A stretch of DNA of 64,000 bases from Metabacillus sp. FJAT-52054 (lineage in GTDB: Bacteria > Bacillota > Bacilli > Bacillales > Bacillaceae), in assembly GCF_037201815.1 (NCBI RefSeq), contig NZ_CP147407.1, positions 2,612,723-2,676,722 on the forward strand. The letters run 5' to 3'. Under the pieces are notes generated by a model, which made no database searches, was not told the origin of the DNA, and worked only from the letters and a program-made list of their open reading frames with translations. Positions 19,824 to 31,921 of this stretch are shown in pieces. The stretch's first letter is position 1; each line of letters opens with the position of its first letter. The position numbers and the translations under genes are program-made.

Positions 19824-21176
19824 TTAAGAGCTTAGGCGAATGGTATCCTTTGGCTCTTCCACAACTCTGACGAATTGGCCTTCACTATAAGGATAACCAG
19901 CCTTTTCGATTTTTACGCGGACAATTTGCCCAACCATTTCTTCTGAAGCCTGAAAAACAACTTTTAAATAGTTATCGGTATAACCCACATATAAGCCGCT
20001 TCCAGGTGCATCTTTGTACTCTTCTTCAGGAATCACCTCTAAAACTTCTCCTTCGTAAGATGACGCATATTCTTTCGCAAGCTGATCGGATAATTCAATT
20101 AGACGGTGAACCCGCTCATTTTTCACTTCTTCATCCACTTGATCTTCCATTCTTGCCGCTGGAGTGCCTGTCCGCTTCGAATAAGGGAATACATGCAGTT
20201 CTGAGAATTTATGCTCATTAATAAAATTGTATGTTTCCATGAATTCTTCTTCTGTTTCACCAGGGAATCCAACAATGACATCGGAAGTGACTGCTAATCC
20301 AGGAAGTGCCTTTTTCAGCCGGACAAGTCTTTCTGCAAAAAATTCCATCGTATATTTTCTTCTCATTCTTTTCAGAACGGTATTTGAAGCAGATTGAATA
20401 GGAATATGCAAATGGCGGACGATTTTATCTGATTGATCCAATACCTCAATAACTTCATCGGTAATTTGACTTGCTTCAATCGAAGAAATCCGGATTCTTT
20501 TCAGACCCTCTACCCGCTCATCCAGTGCACGCAAAAGGGCAGCAAAATTGTAATCCTTCATGTCTTCCCCATAACCGCCGGTATGAATTCCAGTCAAAAC
20601 AATTTCCTTGTAGCCTGAATCCACAAGCTGCTGAGCTTGTTTAATCACTTCTTCAGGATCTCTGGAGCGCATTAGTCCCCGGGCCCATGGAATGATGCAA
20701 AACGTGCAAAAGTTGTTGCAGCCTTCCTGGATTTTTAATGAAGCTCTTGTGCGATCGGTAAATGCCGGTACATCGAGTTCTTCATAGGTTCTTGCTTTCA
20801 TAATATTGCTTACACCATTAATCGGCTGTCTTTCTTCGCGATACTGGGAAATGTAATCAAGCATTTTCACCCGATCCTGTGTACCGACAACGATGTCCAC
20901 ACCAGGGATGGCCATAATTTCTGCCGGTGATGTCTGAGCATAGCACCCTGTAACACAAATAACACCGTCTGGATTTTTTCGAATCGCCCGGCGAATGACC
21001 TGGCGGCTCTTTTTATCCCCTGTATTTGTAACCGTGCATGTATTAATGACATAAACGTCTGCTGAACTTTCAAATTCTTTCCTCTCATAGCCAGCTTCTT
21101 TAAAAAGCTGCCAAATGGCTTCGGTTTCATAATGGTTCACTTTACAGCCTAATGTATGAAACGCAACGGATGCCAT
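19824..21176 (-). CDS. mtaB: tRNA N6-threonylcarbamoyladenosine-37 methylthiotransferase MtaB
   Basis: Radical-SAM enzyme converting t6A37 to ms2t6A37 in tRNAs that read ANN codons. The N-terminal iron-sulfur cysteines are C11, C47 and C78; the radical-SAM CxxxCxxC is C153, C157, C160. A C-terminal TRAM domain is present (YEGEVLEVIPEE...). The length of 450 is normal. It starts 7 bases after rsmE. Confidence 0.96.
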   Translation of the reverse strand: MASVAFHTLGCKVNHYETEAIWQLFKEAGYERKEFESSADVYVINTCTVTNTGDKKSRQVIRRAIRKNPDGVICVTGCYAQTSPAEIMAIPGVDIVVGTQDRVKMLDYISQYREERQPINGVSNIMKARTYEELDVPAFTDRTRASLKIQEGCNNFCTFCIIPWARGLMRSRDPEEVIKQAQQLVDSGYKEIVLTGIHTGGYGEDMKDYNFAALLRALDERVEGLKRIRISSIEASQITDEVIEVLDQSDKIVRHLHIPIQSASNTVLKRMRRKYTMEFFAERLVRLKKALPGLAVTSDVIVGFPGETEEEFMETYNFINEHKFSELHVFPYSKRTGTPAARMEDQVDEEVKNERVHRLIELSDQLAKEYASSYEGEVLEVIPEEEYKDAPGSGLYVGYTDNYLKVVFQASEEMVGQIVRVKIEKAGYPYSEGQFVRVVEEPKDTIRLSS

Positions 21177-21182
21177 ATATCT

Positions 21183-21941
21183 TCACCTCATCAATTCAAA
21201 ATGGTAGGAAACCGCTGCAAGTGCATAGAGCGGAGCGGTTTCAGTCCTTAAAATCCTCGGTCCAAAGCCTGCTGTTATGAAGCCCTGCTCCTGAAGAAAG
21301 TCAATTTCTTCAAGCGTAAATCCGCCTTCAGGTCCTGTTGCAACAAGCAGTGACTGCCCCGCGGACAGCTGTTCAAGAGCTTTTGAGAAACTGCTCTTTT
21401 CCCCTTTTTTTGCTGATTCTTCATATGCTGCAATTTTCACATCATACTCTTTTGATATCTGAACAAGTTCTTTTAGAGAAACCGGATTTTTTACGGATGG
21501 AATACGATTTCGATAGGACTGTTCGGCTGCTTCCTTTGCTATCTTCTGCCAGCGTTCGGCTTTCTTCTTGGATTTTTTGTCATCCAATTTTACTACAGAA
21601 CGAGCCGCATTAAAAGGGATAAACATCCGAGCACCGAGCTCTGTCCCTTTCTGGATAATTAAATCCAGTTTATCCCCTTTAGGCAGCCCGCATGCAATTG
21701 TAACGTGTACCGGCAGTTCTTTATTCTCTGTCACCCATTCTGACACATGGCAATCTGCATCATGTTGACCCGGTTCTGCCAGAGTGCATAATGCTTCCTC
21801 TCCATCCGAAGTCACCCAGATGATCGAATCTCCCTCTCTCATCCGCATAACCTTGATCATATGATGAAAATCGTCGCCTGCCGCTTTTATAGAGGATCCA
21901 ATTTCACTTCTTGGTGTATCGATAAAATAACGCTGCATCAT
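21183..21941 (-). CDS. rsmE: 16S rRNA m3U1498 methyltransferase RsmE
   Basis: SPOUT-family methyltransferase for U1498 of 16S rRNA. It begins MMQRYFIDTPRSEIGSS, with a PUA-like N-terminal region. The SPOUT knot motifs are VTIACGLPKGDKLDLIIQKGTELG and LLVATGPEGGFTLEEI, followed by LGPRILRTETA-type FGPRILRTETAPL. 252 residues (or 251 from the second ATG). It lies between prmA and mtaB in the usual Bacillus order. Confidence 0.96.
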   Translation of the reverse strand: MMQRYFIDTPRSEIGSSIKAAGDDFHHMIKVMRMREGDSIIWVTSDGEEALCTLAEPGQHDADCHVSEWVTENKELPVHVTIACGLPKGDKLDLIIQKGTELGARMFIPFNAARSVVKLDDKKSKKKAERWQKIAKEAAEQSYRNRIPSVKNPVSLKELVQISKEYDVKIAAYEESAKKGEKSSFSKALEQLSAGQSLLVATGPEGGFTLEEIDFLQEQGFITAGFGPRILRTETAPLYALAAVSYHFELMR

Positions 21942-22012
21942 AATCCCTCCACCCGCAGGTACTGAAAATTGAAAGGGGCGACTAAAAGAGCCGGCCCCGT
22001 TAACTGTAAAAA

Positions 22013-22966
22013 TCAGATGGCACTTTGTTCGCTTTTTCTTGCTATAAAAGCAACCCAGTCTTCCATGACAACCGTTTCCGAAATCTCAAACCCCGCCTTA
22101 ATAAGCGCGTCTCTCACATCATTTTTCTTATTAAGAATGATGCCGGAAGTAATGAACCATCCGCCCTCTTTTACGAGGTTGTAAGCTTCATCTGTAAACT
22201 TCAAGATAACCTCGGCCAATATATTCGCTACGATGACATCTGCTTGTTCGGAAATTCCGGAAAGCAAGTCGTTTTGAAAAACTTCAACCTTTCCATTCAC
22301 TTTGTTAAGGACTGTATTTTGCCTAGCACTTTCAACTGCCACTGGATCTAAATCCATCGCACGAACAGCTTCAGCGCCCAACAATGCAGAAGCGATACTG
22401 AGTACACCTGAGCCAGTTCCAATATCAATTACCTTGTCACCTTTTTTGACCGTACGCTCTAAGGCCTGAATGCATAGAACGGTTGTCGGATGCGTACCCG
22501 TTCCAAAAGCCATACCAGGATCAAGTTCAATAATGAGTTCATCGGAATGAACAGGCTCATACTCTTCCCAGGTAGGAACGATGGTGAATTTTTCTGATAT
22601 TTTTACAGGGTGGTAATATTTTTTCCATGCAGTAGCCCAGTCTTCTTCGTTCACTTCGTTCGTCTTGAGCTGCTTTGATCCCAGATTAATCCCATACTGA
22701 GATAATCCCTCAATAGAGTTTGTAATTCCTTCAACCGTTTCGGCTAAAAAGCTGTTCATTGGCAGATAGGCCTTAATGATGACCCCCTCAGCAGGGTAGT
22801 CAAGAGGATCGAGATGGTAGATTTCTCCATACACACTTTCTCTTTCCTTTAGCAGGTCCATTTGATCTTCGATTACGACACCGCTCGCTCCAGCTTCGTG
22901 TAGTATGTTAGAGATTGGTTCTACTGCTTCTTGTGTTGTATGGATACTGATTTCTGACCATTTCAT
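22013..22966 (-). CDS. prmA: Ribosomal protein L11 methyltransferase PrmA
   Basis: SAM-dependent methyltransferase that trimethylates ribosomal protein L11. The N-terminal substrate-recognition domain starts [18 protein letters not shown]. The methyltransferase core has [28 protein letters not shown] near residue 178 and VANILAEVI. The length of 317 is normal. It starts 22 bases after dnaJ, as in B. subtilis. Confidence 0.97.
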   Translation of the reverse strand: MKWSEISIHTTQEAVEPISNILHEAGASGVVIEDQMDLLKERESVYGEIYHLDPLDYPAEGVIIKAYLPMNSFLAETVEGITNSIEGLSQYGINLGSKQLKTNEVNEEDWATAWKKYYHPVKISEKFTIVPTWEEYEPVHSDELIIELDPGMAFGTGTHPTTVLCIQALERTVKKGDKVIDIGTGSGVLSIASALLGAEAVRAMDLDPVAVESARQNTVLNKVNGKVEVFQNDLLSGISEQADVIVANILAEVILKFTDEAYNLVKEGGWFITSGIILNKKNDVRDALIKAGFEISETVVMEDWVAFIARKSEQSAI

Positions 22967-22988
22967 CCTCTGCCAACTCCTTCATATA

Positions 22989-24122
22989 TTAATCGCCTTT
23001 AATTGCTCGTTTTACTTTATCGAAGAAACTTTCTTCATTCTCATCAGGCAGGTTGCCGGTTATTTCAGCAAATTCTCTAATCAGTTCTTTTTGCTTTTCA
23101 GTGAGGTTTGTAGGTGTAACAACCCGCACAACAATATGCTGGTCCCCTTGTCCGTATCCTCTGACGTTCGGTATTCCTTTTCCTTTCAGACGGAATTTAG
23201 TACCAGCTTGTGTTCCAGCAGGAACCTTCAGCTTCACTTTCCCCTGAAGAGTTGGAACTTCAATTTCATCCCCTAATGCTGCTTGGGCAAACGTTAGAGG
23301 CATTTCACAATATACATCGTCTCCATCACGCTCAAAGAAATCATGCTCCTGTATTTGGAATACGACATATAAATCTCCTGCCGGCCCGCCATTGATTCCC
23401 GGTTCGCCTTGCCCTGAAACGCGAAGCTGCTGCCCGTCATCCACGCCTGCCGGAATGTTTACTTTGATTTTTCTGCGTTTCTTCACTGTTCCATTGCCGC
23501 CGCATGTGGAGCATTTATGCTTAATCATTTTTCCAGTACCACTGCAATAATGACAGACTCTGCGGTTAACGATACGGCCAAATGGTGTATTCTGCTCAAC
23601 ATTCAGCTGACCTGAACCTCCGCAGTGTGAACAGGTTTCCGGAGATGTTCCGGGTTTAGCACCTGAGCCGTGACAAGTATCACACGCTTCATCTCTAGGA
23701 ATTTCAATTTCCTTTTCCAATCCAAATGCCGCTTCTTCAAACTTCAATGACATGGTGTATTGCAGATCAGCTCCCTGACGCGGGGCATTCGGATCTCTTC
23801 TCCGGCCTCCGCCTCCGCCAAAAATAGAACTGAAAATATCATCAAAGCCAAATCCGCCGCCAAAGTCTCCGCCTTGTCCGCCGAATCCGCCAAATCCCTG
23901 ATTCGGATCCGTATGGCCGAATTGATCATAATGGCCGCGCTTCTGATCATCGCTTAAGATTTCATATGCTTCTTTTATCTCTTTAAATTTTTGATCGGCA
24001 TCTGCCTCTTTATTAATGTCCGGATGGTATTGTTTCGAAAGCTTACGGTAGGCGCGCTTGACCTCCTCTTTCGAAGCATCCTTGCCGACGCCAAGTACAT
24101 CATAGTAGTCTCGCTTACTCAT
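22989..24122 (-). CDS. dnaJ: Chaperone DnaJ
   Basis: Hsp40 co-chaperone that stimulates DnaK ATPase and delivers substrates. The J domain (residues 1-70) has the HPD motif in [10 protein letters not shown] Gly/Phe-rich linker and four CxxCxGxG zinc motifs ([32 protein letters not shown]) follow, then the C-terminal substrate-binding domains. The length of 377 is normal. It is separated from dnaK by 579 bases of tandem repeats and a terminator, which is unusual. Confidence 0.97.
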   Translation of the reverse strand: MSKRDYYDVLGVGKDASKEEVKRAYRKLSKQYHPDINKEADADQKFKEIKEAYEILSDDQKRGHYDQFGHTDPNQGFGGFGGQGGDFGGGFGFDDIFSSIFGGGGGRRRDPNAPRQGADLQYTMSLKFEEAAFGLEKEIEIPRDEACDTCHGSGAKPGTSPETCSHCGGSGQLNVEQNTPFGRIVNRRVCHYCSGTGKMIKHKCSTCGGNGTVKKRRKIKVNIPAGVDDGQQLRVSGQGEPGINGGPAGDLYVVFQIQEHDFFERDGDDVYCEMPLTFAQAALGDEIEVPTLQGKVKLKVPAGTQAGTKFRLKGKGIPNVRGYGQGDQHIVVRVVTPTNLTEKQKELIREFAEITGNLPDENEESFFDKVKRAIKGD

Positions 24123-24184
24123 AATCCTCTCACTCCCGAATTCTCACATAAAGTAAATTGTATCATTTTAAAGCACATTGTAGC

Positions 24185-24570
24185 AATAAAGAAAAGCGGA
24201 GGCGGCTCGTTCAGGCCCGACAGACGGTGGAGCTGGAACTGACAAAGTCGCTTTTTGACTTTGACAGGGCCAGCGAAGCGTCCGAGGGACTAGCCGCCGC
24301 AGCTAGACAATAAAGAAAAGCGGAGGCGGCTTGTTCATGCCAGAATGTAAGTTCTGCTAAAGGCGCGACGTCCTGTCGCAACGCTGAACGAGCCTTCATC
24401 CTGAAGGCCCTCGACCGAGAAAGCGAAATGACCCTGCGGCACAGCGCCCGCAGCTAGACAATAAAGAAAAGCGGAGGCGGCTTGTTCAGGCCAGAATAGA
24501 AGTTCTGCTAAAGGCGCGGCGTCCTGTCACAGCGCAGAGCTGACCTGCGTCGTGCAGACCTCCAACAGAC
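24185..24570 (+). repeat. Three tandem GC-rich repeat units between dnaK and dnaJ
   Basis: The motif AATAAAGAAAAGCGGAGGCGG recurs at 24185, 24309 and 24460. Units of about 124, 151 and 110 bases run to CAGCTAGACA, except the third, which decays near 24570. Units 2 and 3 share AGTTCTGCTAAAGGCGC; unit 1 has a different centre with an AAGTC/GACTT hairpin. GGCGGCT near the start and AGCCGCC near the end make unit 1 foldable. Similar GAAAAGCGGAGGCG repeats occur widely in Bacillaceae as I recall. No ORF is supported. Confidence 0.85.
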
Positions 24571-24645
24571 CGTTTTTTGATGTCCGCCCATTCCTTGTTT
24601 TTGCATCTTATTAAAGTACCGCTTTTTCCGTTCTTTTCTGTTCGT

Positions 24646-24687
24646 AAAAAAAGTCAAAGTCAAGGCAAGCCTGACTTTGACTTTTCT
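24646..24687 (-). terminator. Terminator after dnaK
   Basis: On the minus strand AAAAGTCAAAGTCA pairs with TTGACTTTGACTTTT around GGCTTGCC, followed by TTTTTTT, 15 bases past the dnaK stop. It would stop or thin hrcA-grpE-dnaK transcripts before the repeats and dnaJ. Confidence 0.9.
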
Positions 24688-24701
24688 GGGTCGAAAACAG
24701 T

Positions 24702-26540
<1,839 letters not shown>

Positions 26541-26555
26541 TCAAGTTATGTACGC

Positions 26556-27143
26556 TTATTGACTTACTTTTACCATGGACGGTCGAATAACCCGGTCTTT
26601 CAATTTATAGCCCTTTTGAAACTCTTCAATGACCGTATTTGGTTCAAATCCCTCTTCTTCACCCTGCATAACAGCCTGATGCAAATGAGGATCGAATGTT
26701 TTTCCTACAGTCTCGATTTCCTCTACACCTTCACTTTTCAGAGCTTGGACGAGCTGACGGTGAACCATTTCCATTCCTTGAAGAATAGATTTAGTTTGTT
26801 CATCAGAAGCTTCTACCTTAAGAGCTCTATCAAAGTTATCCAATGCCGGAAGAATTTCAGAAATCAGATTTTGCGCGCGGTATTTTTGGGCGGATTCAGC
26901 ATCCATTCTTGCTCTGCGCTTATAGTTCTCAAAATCTGCCTGTACGCGGAGCAGCTTGCTTTCAGATTCCTCAACTTGTGATTCAAGGGAAGCAATCTTC
27001 TCTCTCGCTTCGCTTAGCTCGTCCGTTTCAGGCTCAGCTTCTGCTGTTTCTTCCTGAGAAAGAATCTCCTCTTCTGAAAGAGCGGATTTTTCTTCTGCTT
27101 CTTTTGCTAAATCACGTTCATTTAGATCTTTTTCATTTTCCAC
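26556..27143 (-). CDS. grpE: Nucleotide exchange factor GrpE
   Basis: Exchanges ADP for ATP on DnaK. There is an acidic, disordered N-terminus, then a long coiled coil (residues about 45-110) and the C-terminal beta domain with [14 protein letters not shown] and [17 protein letters not shown]. The length of 195 is normal. The 186-base gap to hrcA holds a GGATGGG/CCCATCC hairpin at about 27176-27203 with a T-run only on the plus strand, so it should not stop this operon. Confidence 0.97.
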   Translation of the reverse strand: MENEKDLNERDLAKEAEEKSALSEEEILSQEETAEAEPETDELSEAREKIASLESQVEESESKLLRVQADFENYKRRARMDAESAQKYRAQNLISEILPALDNFDRALKVEASDEQTKSILQGMEMVHRQLVQALKSEGVEEIETVGKTFDPHLHQAVMQGEEEGFEPNTVIEEFQKGYKLKDRVIRPSMVKVSQ

Positions 27144-27329
27144 AATCTTTCACCTCCCTTAAATGCATGAGAAAGGGGATGGGTTTTGCCAGTCCCCATC
27201 CTTCTTTTTTCAGGCCGATTTCGCAAATTCTGATGTCAGGAAACTGCATAGGGTGCGGATAGAATAAACGGCCTGCACATAAGCAGCATACGTTTAATAA
27301 AAAGCTGAGTTAAAAAAGCAAACTCATCT

Positions 27330-28361
27330 TCAGCTGTAATACTGATCGGACATGGCTTTTGAAAGTCCGCCTGCAACTTTTTGGAGCAAACTGACAACTC
27401 TTGAATATTCCATCCTGGTAGGACCCAGTATGGCAATTGTCCCGATTTTCTTTTCATCAATTGAATAATCAGCAGTAATCAGACTGCAGTATTCCATCGC
27501 AGTAATCTGATTCTCTTTCCCAATTGAAATAGATAGTCCGGAATCTTTGCTGCTCAGTAATTTATAAAACAGCCGTTCCTCATCAATCATCCTTAAAAGA
27601 GTTTTCACCTTTTCAAGGTCACTGAATTCCGGCTGATTCAGCATATTGGTTTTTCCGCCGAAAAACAGCTTTTCCTGGTGATTCTTCGGCAGCAGACTGT
27701 CCTCAAAGCTTTGAAGGAACATTCCATAATTCTCAATATGCGTTTTTAATAGACTGGCTACTTCCTTGTACATTTTATCCTTAAGTTCAGAAAGTGAAAC
27801 CCCTGATAGTCGTTCATTAAGGATATTGACGACTTTTTCCAAATCGCCTGGACGTATGCCTTCAGGAAGGGAAATCGGTCTGCTTTCAACATGTCCCGTA
27901 TTCGTCACCATTATAGCAACCGCAGCATTTTCGCTGATTGGGATGATTTGCAAGTGTTTAAGCTGATTTTCATTCACTTTTGGCCCAAGCACAATGGTCG
28001 TGTAGCTGGTCATATCAGAAAGAATCTGAGCAGACTTCTGGACCATTTTCTCCAGTTCAAAGATCTTTTCCTCAAAAAGAGATTTGATCATTCGAACCTC
28101 ATTGCTTGCCAGTCTTTTAGGAGACAGCAGATGATCAACGTAATACCTGTAGCCTTTCTCTGAAGGTATACGTCCTGAAGAAGTGTGCGGTTTTTCAATA
28201 AAGCCCAATTCTTCGAGATCTGCCATTTCATTCCGAATGGTAGCTGAGCTAAAAGATATCTCTTCTTTCTTGGACAGGGTTCTGGAACCGACAGGCTGAG
28301 CTGACTGGATGAAGTCATCAACAATTACCTGCAAAATCAGCAATTGACGATTAGTTAGCAT
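27330..28361 (-). CDS. hrcA: Heat-inducible transcription repressor HrcA
   Basis: Represses class I heat-shock genes by binding CIRCE. An N-terminal winged helix ([33 protein letters not shown]) is followed by a GAF-like domain. The length of 343 is normal. It is first in the operon hrcA-grpE-dnaK(-dnaJ-prmA-rsmE-mtaB). The CIRCE element 16 bases upstream of its start shows autoregulation. Confidence 0.97.
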   Translation of the reverse strand: MLTNRQLLILQVIVDDFIQSAQPVGSRTLSKKEEISFSSATIRNEMADLEELGFIEKPHTSSGRIPSEKGYRYYVDHLLSPKRLASNEVRMIKSLFEEKIFELEKMVQKSAQILSDMTSYTTIVLGPKVNENQLKHLQIIPISENAAVAIMVTNTGHVESRPISLPEGIRPGDLEKVVNILNERLSGVSLSELKDKMYKEVASLLKTHIENYGMFLQSFEDSLLPKNHQEKLFFGGKTNMLNQPEFSDLEKVKTLLRMIDEERLFYKLLSSKDSGLSISIGKENQITAMEYCSLITADYSIDEKKIGTIAILGPTRMEYSRVVSLLQKVAGGLSKAMSDQYYS

Positions 28362-28376
28362 CTGTCATCACCTCTG

Positions 28377-28403
28377 TTAGCACTCGTAGTCGCTGAGTGC
28401 TAA
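28377..28403 (-). promoter_or_regulatory. CIRCE operator
   Basis: TTAGCACTC-N9-GAGTGCTAA, an exact match to the consensus. It lies between the hrcA promoter and its start codon, so HrcA binding would block the operon. Confidence 0.98.
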
Positions 28404-28413
28404 TACTATTTAC

Positions 28414-28442
28414 AAATTATCAAAACAGAAAAGAAAAGTCAA
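28414..28442 (-). promoter_or_regulatory. Sigma-A promoter of the hrcA operon
   Basis: TTGACT (28442-28437), 17 bases, TAATTT (28419-28414) on the minus strand, immediately upstream of CIRCE. Confidence 0.8.
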
Positions 28443-28469
28443 TTCAAAAGTCTTCTTTTTTTATGGTTT

Positions 28470-28568
28470 AGCTCTGTTACACTTGACTGTTGATTTCTTC
28501 AGAAGGCGTTCCCTTTCCGCTCCAATAAACAGGTCTTTTTAAAACAGCACATGGCTTTACCATGCCTG
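28470..28568 (+). repeat. MITE-like dispersed repeat, short copy C
   Basis: The left end GCTCTGTTACACTTGACTGTTGATT and right end AAAACAGCACATGGCTTTACCATG match the termini of copies A, B and D. The GC-rich middle is largely missing, leaving an AAGGCGTTCCCTTTCCGCTCCAATAAACA segment like the one next to the right end of copy B. It lies between hemW and the hrcA promoter and overlaps the end of hemW by a few bases at most. Confidence 0.7.
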
Positions 28569-28571
28569 CGG

Positions 28572-29714
28572 TTAAGAAAGCCCTATAAATGACTGGAACA
28601 CCTCATTGCCGAGAAGCCTGCCCTGAACGGAAAGAAAGATGCTTGACTCATCTTCTTCAAGGAGTCCTTTTTGCTTTTGCTCGTTTATTGGGCTTTTAAA
28701 AACATCCGTCAGTTCCTGACCGAATTTTTGTTTAAATACTTGCTTGCTGACACCTGCAGTTTTACGAAGACCGAGGAATAGCTCTTCTTCCATTCGTTCA
28801 GCTTCCGTTACTTTATGCCTTGTCGTAATAGGGGAACCCGACTCATCAATCAATGCCATGTACTTCTTCAAAGGACCGGCATTTACTTCCCTCATCCCAT
28901 TTACGTACCCGTGAGCTCCTGCGCCAAAACCAAAATATTCTTCATTATTCCAGTATGTCAGGTTGTGCAGGCTTTCCATAAAGGGCAGGGAAAAGTTGCT
29001 GATTTCATATTGATTAAAGCCGGCTTGCTCCATTCTGGACATTAAAAGCTCATACATGCGAGCTTCTTCTTCCTGAGGGGGCAGAGGAAGCCTGCCTTTT
29101 TGCACAAGATTATAAAATACGGTTTTTGGTTCAATAATCAGCGAATAGGCGGAAAAATGCTGAACATCAAGAGCCAATGCCAAATCCAGCGTTCGTTCAA
29201 AATCTTCTGCAGTCTGTCCTGGAAGACCAAACATCAAATCAATGCTCAAATTATCAAATCCGGCTTTTTTCGCATCCTCGACTGTTCTAAGCACGTCGTT
29301 CTTACGGTGCACTCTGCCAATTTTCTCGAGCAGACGGTCTTCAAAACTCTGGACCCCTATACTGAACCGATTGACTCCAAAGCTTTTAAGAAGTCTCATT
29401 TTCTCGTAGGAGAGATCCCCCGGGTTTGCCTCAACCGTAAACTCAATGTTCTTATTTGAAGGAAGAAGGTGACGGCTGATTGTAGTCATAAGCTGTGTAA
29501 GCTGTGCCTCATTCAACGCTGTCGGAGTTCCTCCGCCGATAAAAATGGTATCAAGCTCCTGTTTATCGTGTGTTTGCATTACCCGGACAATTTCCGTTTG
29601 CAAATAGTCAAGATACAATTCCACCGGCTGGTTTTGGATGAAGATCTTATTAAAATCGCAGTAATGGCAGATGTATTCACAGAATGGGATATGGACATAG
29701 GCTGCTTTCACCAT
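28572..29714 (-). CDS. hemW: Heme chaperone HemW (radical SAM)
   Basis: HemN-like radical-SAM protein now regarded as a heme chaperone rather than coproporphyrinogen dehydrogenase. The start is ATG 29714 (MVKAAYVHIPFCEYICHYC), with CxxxCxxC at C12, C16, C19; GGAGAG precedes it. The frame is open upstream to 29837, but that crosses a hairpin and the lepA end. 380 residues. GGGTPT and FSIGVQSF motifs are present. It is followed by the HemN C-terminal domain. Confidence 0.95.
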   Translation of the reverse strand: MVKAAYVHIPFCEYICHYCDFNKIFIQNQPVELYLDYLQTEIVRVMQTHDKQELDTIFIGGGTPTALNEAQLTQLMTTISRHLLPSNKNIEFTVEANPGDLSYEKMRLLKSFGVNRFSIGVQSFEDRLLEKIGRVHRKNDVLRTVEDAKKAGFDNLSIDLMFGLPGQTAEDFERTLDLALALDVQHFSAYSLIIEPKTVFYNLVQKGRLPLPPQEEEARMYELLMSRMEQAGFNQYEISNFSLPFMESLHNLTYWNNEEYFGFGAGAHGYVNGMREVNAGPLKKYMALIDESGSPITTRHKVTEAERMEEELFLGLRKTAGVSKQVFKQKFGQELTDVFKSPINEQKQKGLLEEDESSIFLSVQGRLLGNEVFQSFIGLS

Positions 29715-29739
29715 GATGGACTCTCCTTTTTTAATGGAA

Positions 29740-29764
29740 GATGCCGCAGAAATTCTGCGGCATC
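29740..29764. terminator. Perfect hairpin between lepA and hemW
   Basis: GATGCCGCAGAA and TTCTGCGGCATC form a perfect 12-bp stem closely after the lepA stop. T-rich sequence follows only loosely on either strand, so it may be a partial terminator or an mRNA-processing stem. Confidence 0.5.
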
Positions 29765-29775
29765 CCTTATCATTT

Positions 29776-31605
29776 TTAGTTATCATCCATTTTAAGAACG
29801 GCCATAAACGCTTCCTGCGGTACCTCAACAGAACCAACCATTTTCATGCGCTTTTTACCTTCTTTTTGTTTTTCAAGAAGTTTTCTTTTACGGGAAATGT
29901 CTCCGCCGTAACATTTAGCCAGAACGTTCTTTCTCATAGCTTTAATGGTAGAACGAGCCACAATTTTCTGACCGATCGCTGCTTGAATAGGCACCTCGAA
30001 CTGCTGGCGCGGGATGAGATCTTTTAATTTTTCTACAATCACTTTTCCTCTGTCATATGCACTGTCGCGGTGAACGATAAAGGATAAAGCATCAATTGTT
30101 TCGTTATTAAGCAGGATATCCATTTTAACGAGCTTGGATTCCTTATATCCAATTAGTTCATAATCGAATGAAGCATATCCTTTTGTACTGGACTTCAGCT
30201 GATCAAAGAAATCGTACACAATTTCTGATAGCGGGATTTCATATACGATGCTCACTCGGATTTCATCCAGGTACTGCATGTCAATAAAAATTCCGCGTTT
30301 GCCCTGGCAAAGCTCCATAACGGCTCCAACATAATCATTTGGAACCATAACGGTTGCTTTTACATATGGCTCTTCTACACGGGCAATTTTCTGAGGATCA
30401 GGCATATTGGACGGATTATCAATTCTAAGCTCTTCTCCATCTGTCAAAAACACGGTGTAAATAACACTTGGTGCTGTGGTAATTAAATCGATATTGAATT
30501 CACGTTCAATACGCTCCTGGATGATTTCCATATGAAGAAGTCCAAGGAATCCGCAGCGGAAACCAAAGCCAAGTGCCTGTGACGTTTCCGGCTCATATTG
30601 AAGTGCGGAATCATTCAATTCCAATTTTTCAAGCGCTTCCCGTAAATCATTGTACTTGGCTGTGTCAATCGGATAAAGACCGCAATAAACCATCGGATTT
30701 AGTCTGCGGTAGCCTGGAAGCGGCTCGGCAGCACCATTTTTCGCACTGGTAATGGTATCACCCACACGGGTATCCCCGACGTTTTTGATGGCTGCTGTAA
30801 GGAATCCAACATCCCCTACCGTAAGCTCGTCCTTCATGACCGCTTTTGGCGTGAACACACCAAGCTCAAGCACTTCAAATTCTTTACCGGTAGCCATCAT
30901 TTTAATTTTCTGTCCGACTTTTACGGTACCTTCCATAATCCTGATGTAAGCAACGACGCCGCGATATGAATCATACAAAGAATCAAAAATCATTGCTTGA
31001 AGTGGACCCTCAGGATCTCCTGTAGGAGCCGGAACCTTTTCTACAACCTGCTCCAGAATCTCTTCAATGCCGATCCCTGCTTTTGCGGATGCGAGAACCG
31101 CTTCTGATGCATCAAGACCTATAACATCCTCAATTTCCTTGCGAACACGTTCAGGCTCTGCGCTTGGCAAGTCGATTTTGTTGATGACTGGAAGTATTTC
31201 AAGGTTATTGTCGAGCGCCAAATACACGTTGGCAAGAGTCTGAGCTTCAATTCCCTGTGCTGCATCGACAACGAGCACGGCACCTTCGCATGCTGCAAGG
31301 CTTCGGGATACTTCATAAGTGAAATCGACATGGCCAGGGGTGTCAATCAAGTGGAAAATATATTCTTCGCCATCCTTAGCTTTATATGTAAGCTGAACGG
31401 CATTCAATTTAATCGTTATTCCACGTTCCCGTTCAAGATCCATTGAATCCAAAAGCTGTGCTTTCATTTCCCGTTGAGTGATGGCCGAAGTCTTCTCAAG
31501 GATCCTGTCTGCTAAAGTGGATTTTCCGTGATCAATATGGGCAATTATTGAGAAATTACGAATTTTAGACTGTCTTTTAAATTTATCCGGATTATTCATG
31601 ATCAT
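29776..31605 (-). CDS. lepA: Elongation factor 4 (LepA)
   Basis: Translational GTPase involved in ribosome assembly or back-translocation. The P-loop AHIDHGKS is at residues 22-29, DTPGHVDF near 88 and NKID near 142. EF-G-like domains and the LepA-specific C-terminal domain follow. 609 residues from the first ATG; a second ATG two codons on is equally possible. GGAG precedes it, and a sigma-A promoter lies at 31644-31672. Confidence 0.97.
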   Translation of the reverse strand: MIMNNPDKFKRQSKIRNFSIIAHIDHGKSTLADRILEKTSAITQREMKAQLLDSMDLERERGITIKLNAVQLTYKAKDGEEYIFHLIDTPGHVDFTYEVSRSLAACEGAVLVVDAAQGIEAQTLANVYLALDNNLEILPVINKIDLPSAEPERVRKEIEDVIGLDASEAVLASAKAGIGIEEILEQVVEKVPAPTGDPEGPLQAMIFDSLYDSYRGVVAYIRIMEGTVKVGQKIKMMATGKEFEVLELGVFTPKAVMKDELTVGDVGFLTAAIKNVGDTRVGDTITSAKNGAAEPLPGYRRLNPMVYCGLYPIDTAKYNDLREALEKLELNDSALQYEPETSQALGFGFRCGFLGLLHMEIIQERIEREFNIDLITTAPSVIYTVFLTDGEELRIDNPSNMPDPQKIARVEEPYVKATVMVPNDYVGAVMELCQGKRGIFIDMQYLDEIRVSIVYEIPLSEIVYDFFDQLKSSTKGYASFDYELIGYKESKLVKMDILLNNETIDALSFIVHRDSAYDRGKVIVEKLKDLIPRQQFEVPIQAAIGQKIVARSTIKAMRKNVLAKCYGGDISRKRKLLEKQKEGKKRMKMVGSVEVPQEAFMAVLKMDDN

Positions 31606-31643
31606 CTATCACTCCTACAAAACTGCGCAGTGCGCTAGCATTG

Positions 31644-31672
31644 ATTATATCAATTGGAAATTCAACATTCAA
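31644..31672 (-). promoter_or_regulatory. Sigma-A promoter of lepA
   Basis: TTGAAT (31672-31667), 17 bases, TATAAT (31649-31644) on the minus strand, about 40 bases before the lepA start. Confidence 0.8.
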
Positions 31673-31680
31673 CTAATGTT

Positions 31681-31796
31681 TTGAAAGGAGCAGATTTGCT
31701 GCAAATAAAAAGGGTTGGTCTAAAAGGACCGGCTGAGAGGAAATGCATTGAAATTTAAACCCCCGGGACGCTGTCAGCACATTCCGGGGGTTGGGT
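31681..31796. terminator. Strong hairpin in the yqxA-lepA gap, with possible small plus-strand transcript
   Basis: AACCCCCGG (31758-31766) pairs with CCGGGGGTT (31784-31792), followed on the plus strand by GGGTTTTATATAGG and on the minus strand by TAAATTT. It probably ends the gpr-spoIIP-yqxA transcript. On the plus strand a weak TTGAAA-17-AATAAA promoter (31681-31709) and a GGTC/GACC stem lie before it. The rest of this 316-base gap (to 31921) shows nothing I can name. Confidence 0.5.
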
Positions 31797-31921
31797 TTTA
31801 TATAGGTATTTTAAACAACTATGGATTGACTGATTAGAGCGGAAGATGCGCGGCTTCCCAAACCAGCCTGCTTTTAAGCAAAAGAAGCAACTTTGAAACT
31901 GCTTTCCAGACAATCCCATGC

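Noticed and set aside
24185-24570. Regularly spaced repeats considered as a CRISPR array
   Set aside because: Only three units with unequal lengths (124-151 bases), similarity extending into the supposed spacers, and no cas genes nearby.
31710-31790. GGCTGAGAGG sequence considered as a TPP riboswitch
   Set aside because: The downstream thi-box part (CCTTGAACCTGAT-like) is missing and no thiamine gene follows on that strand.
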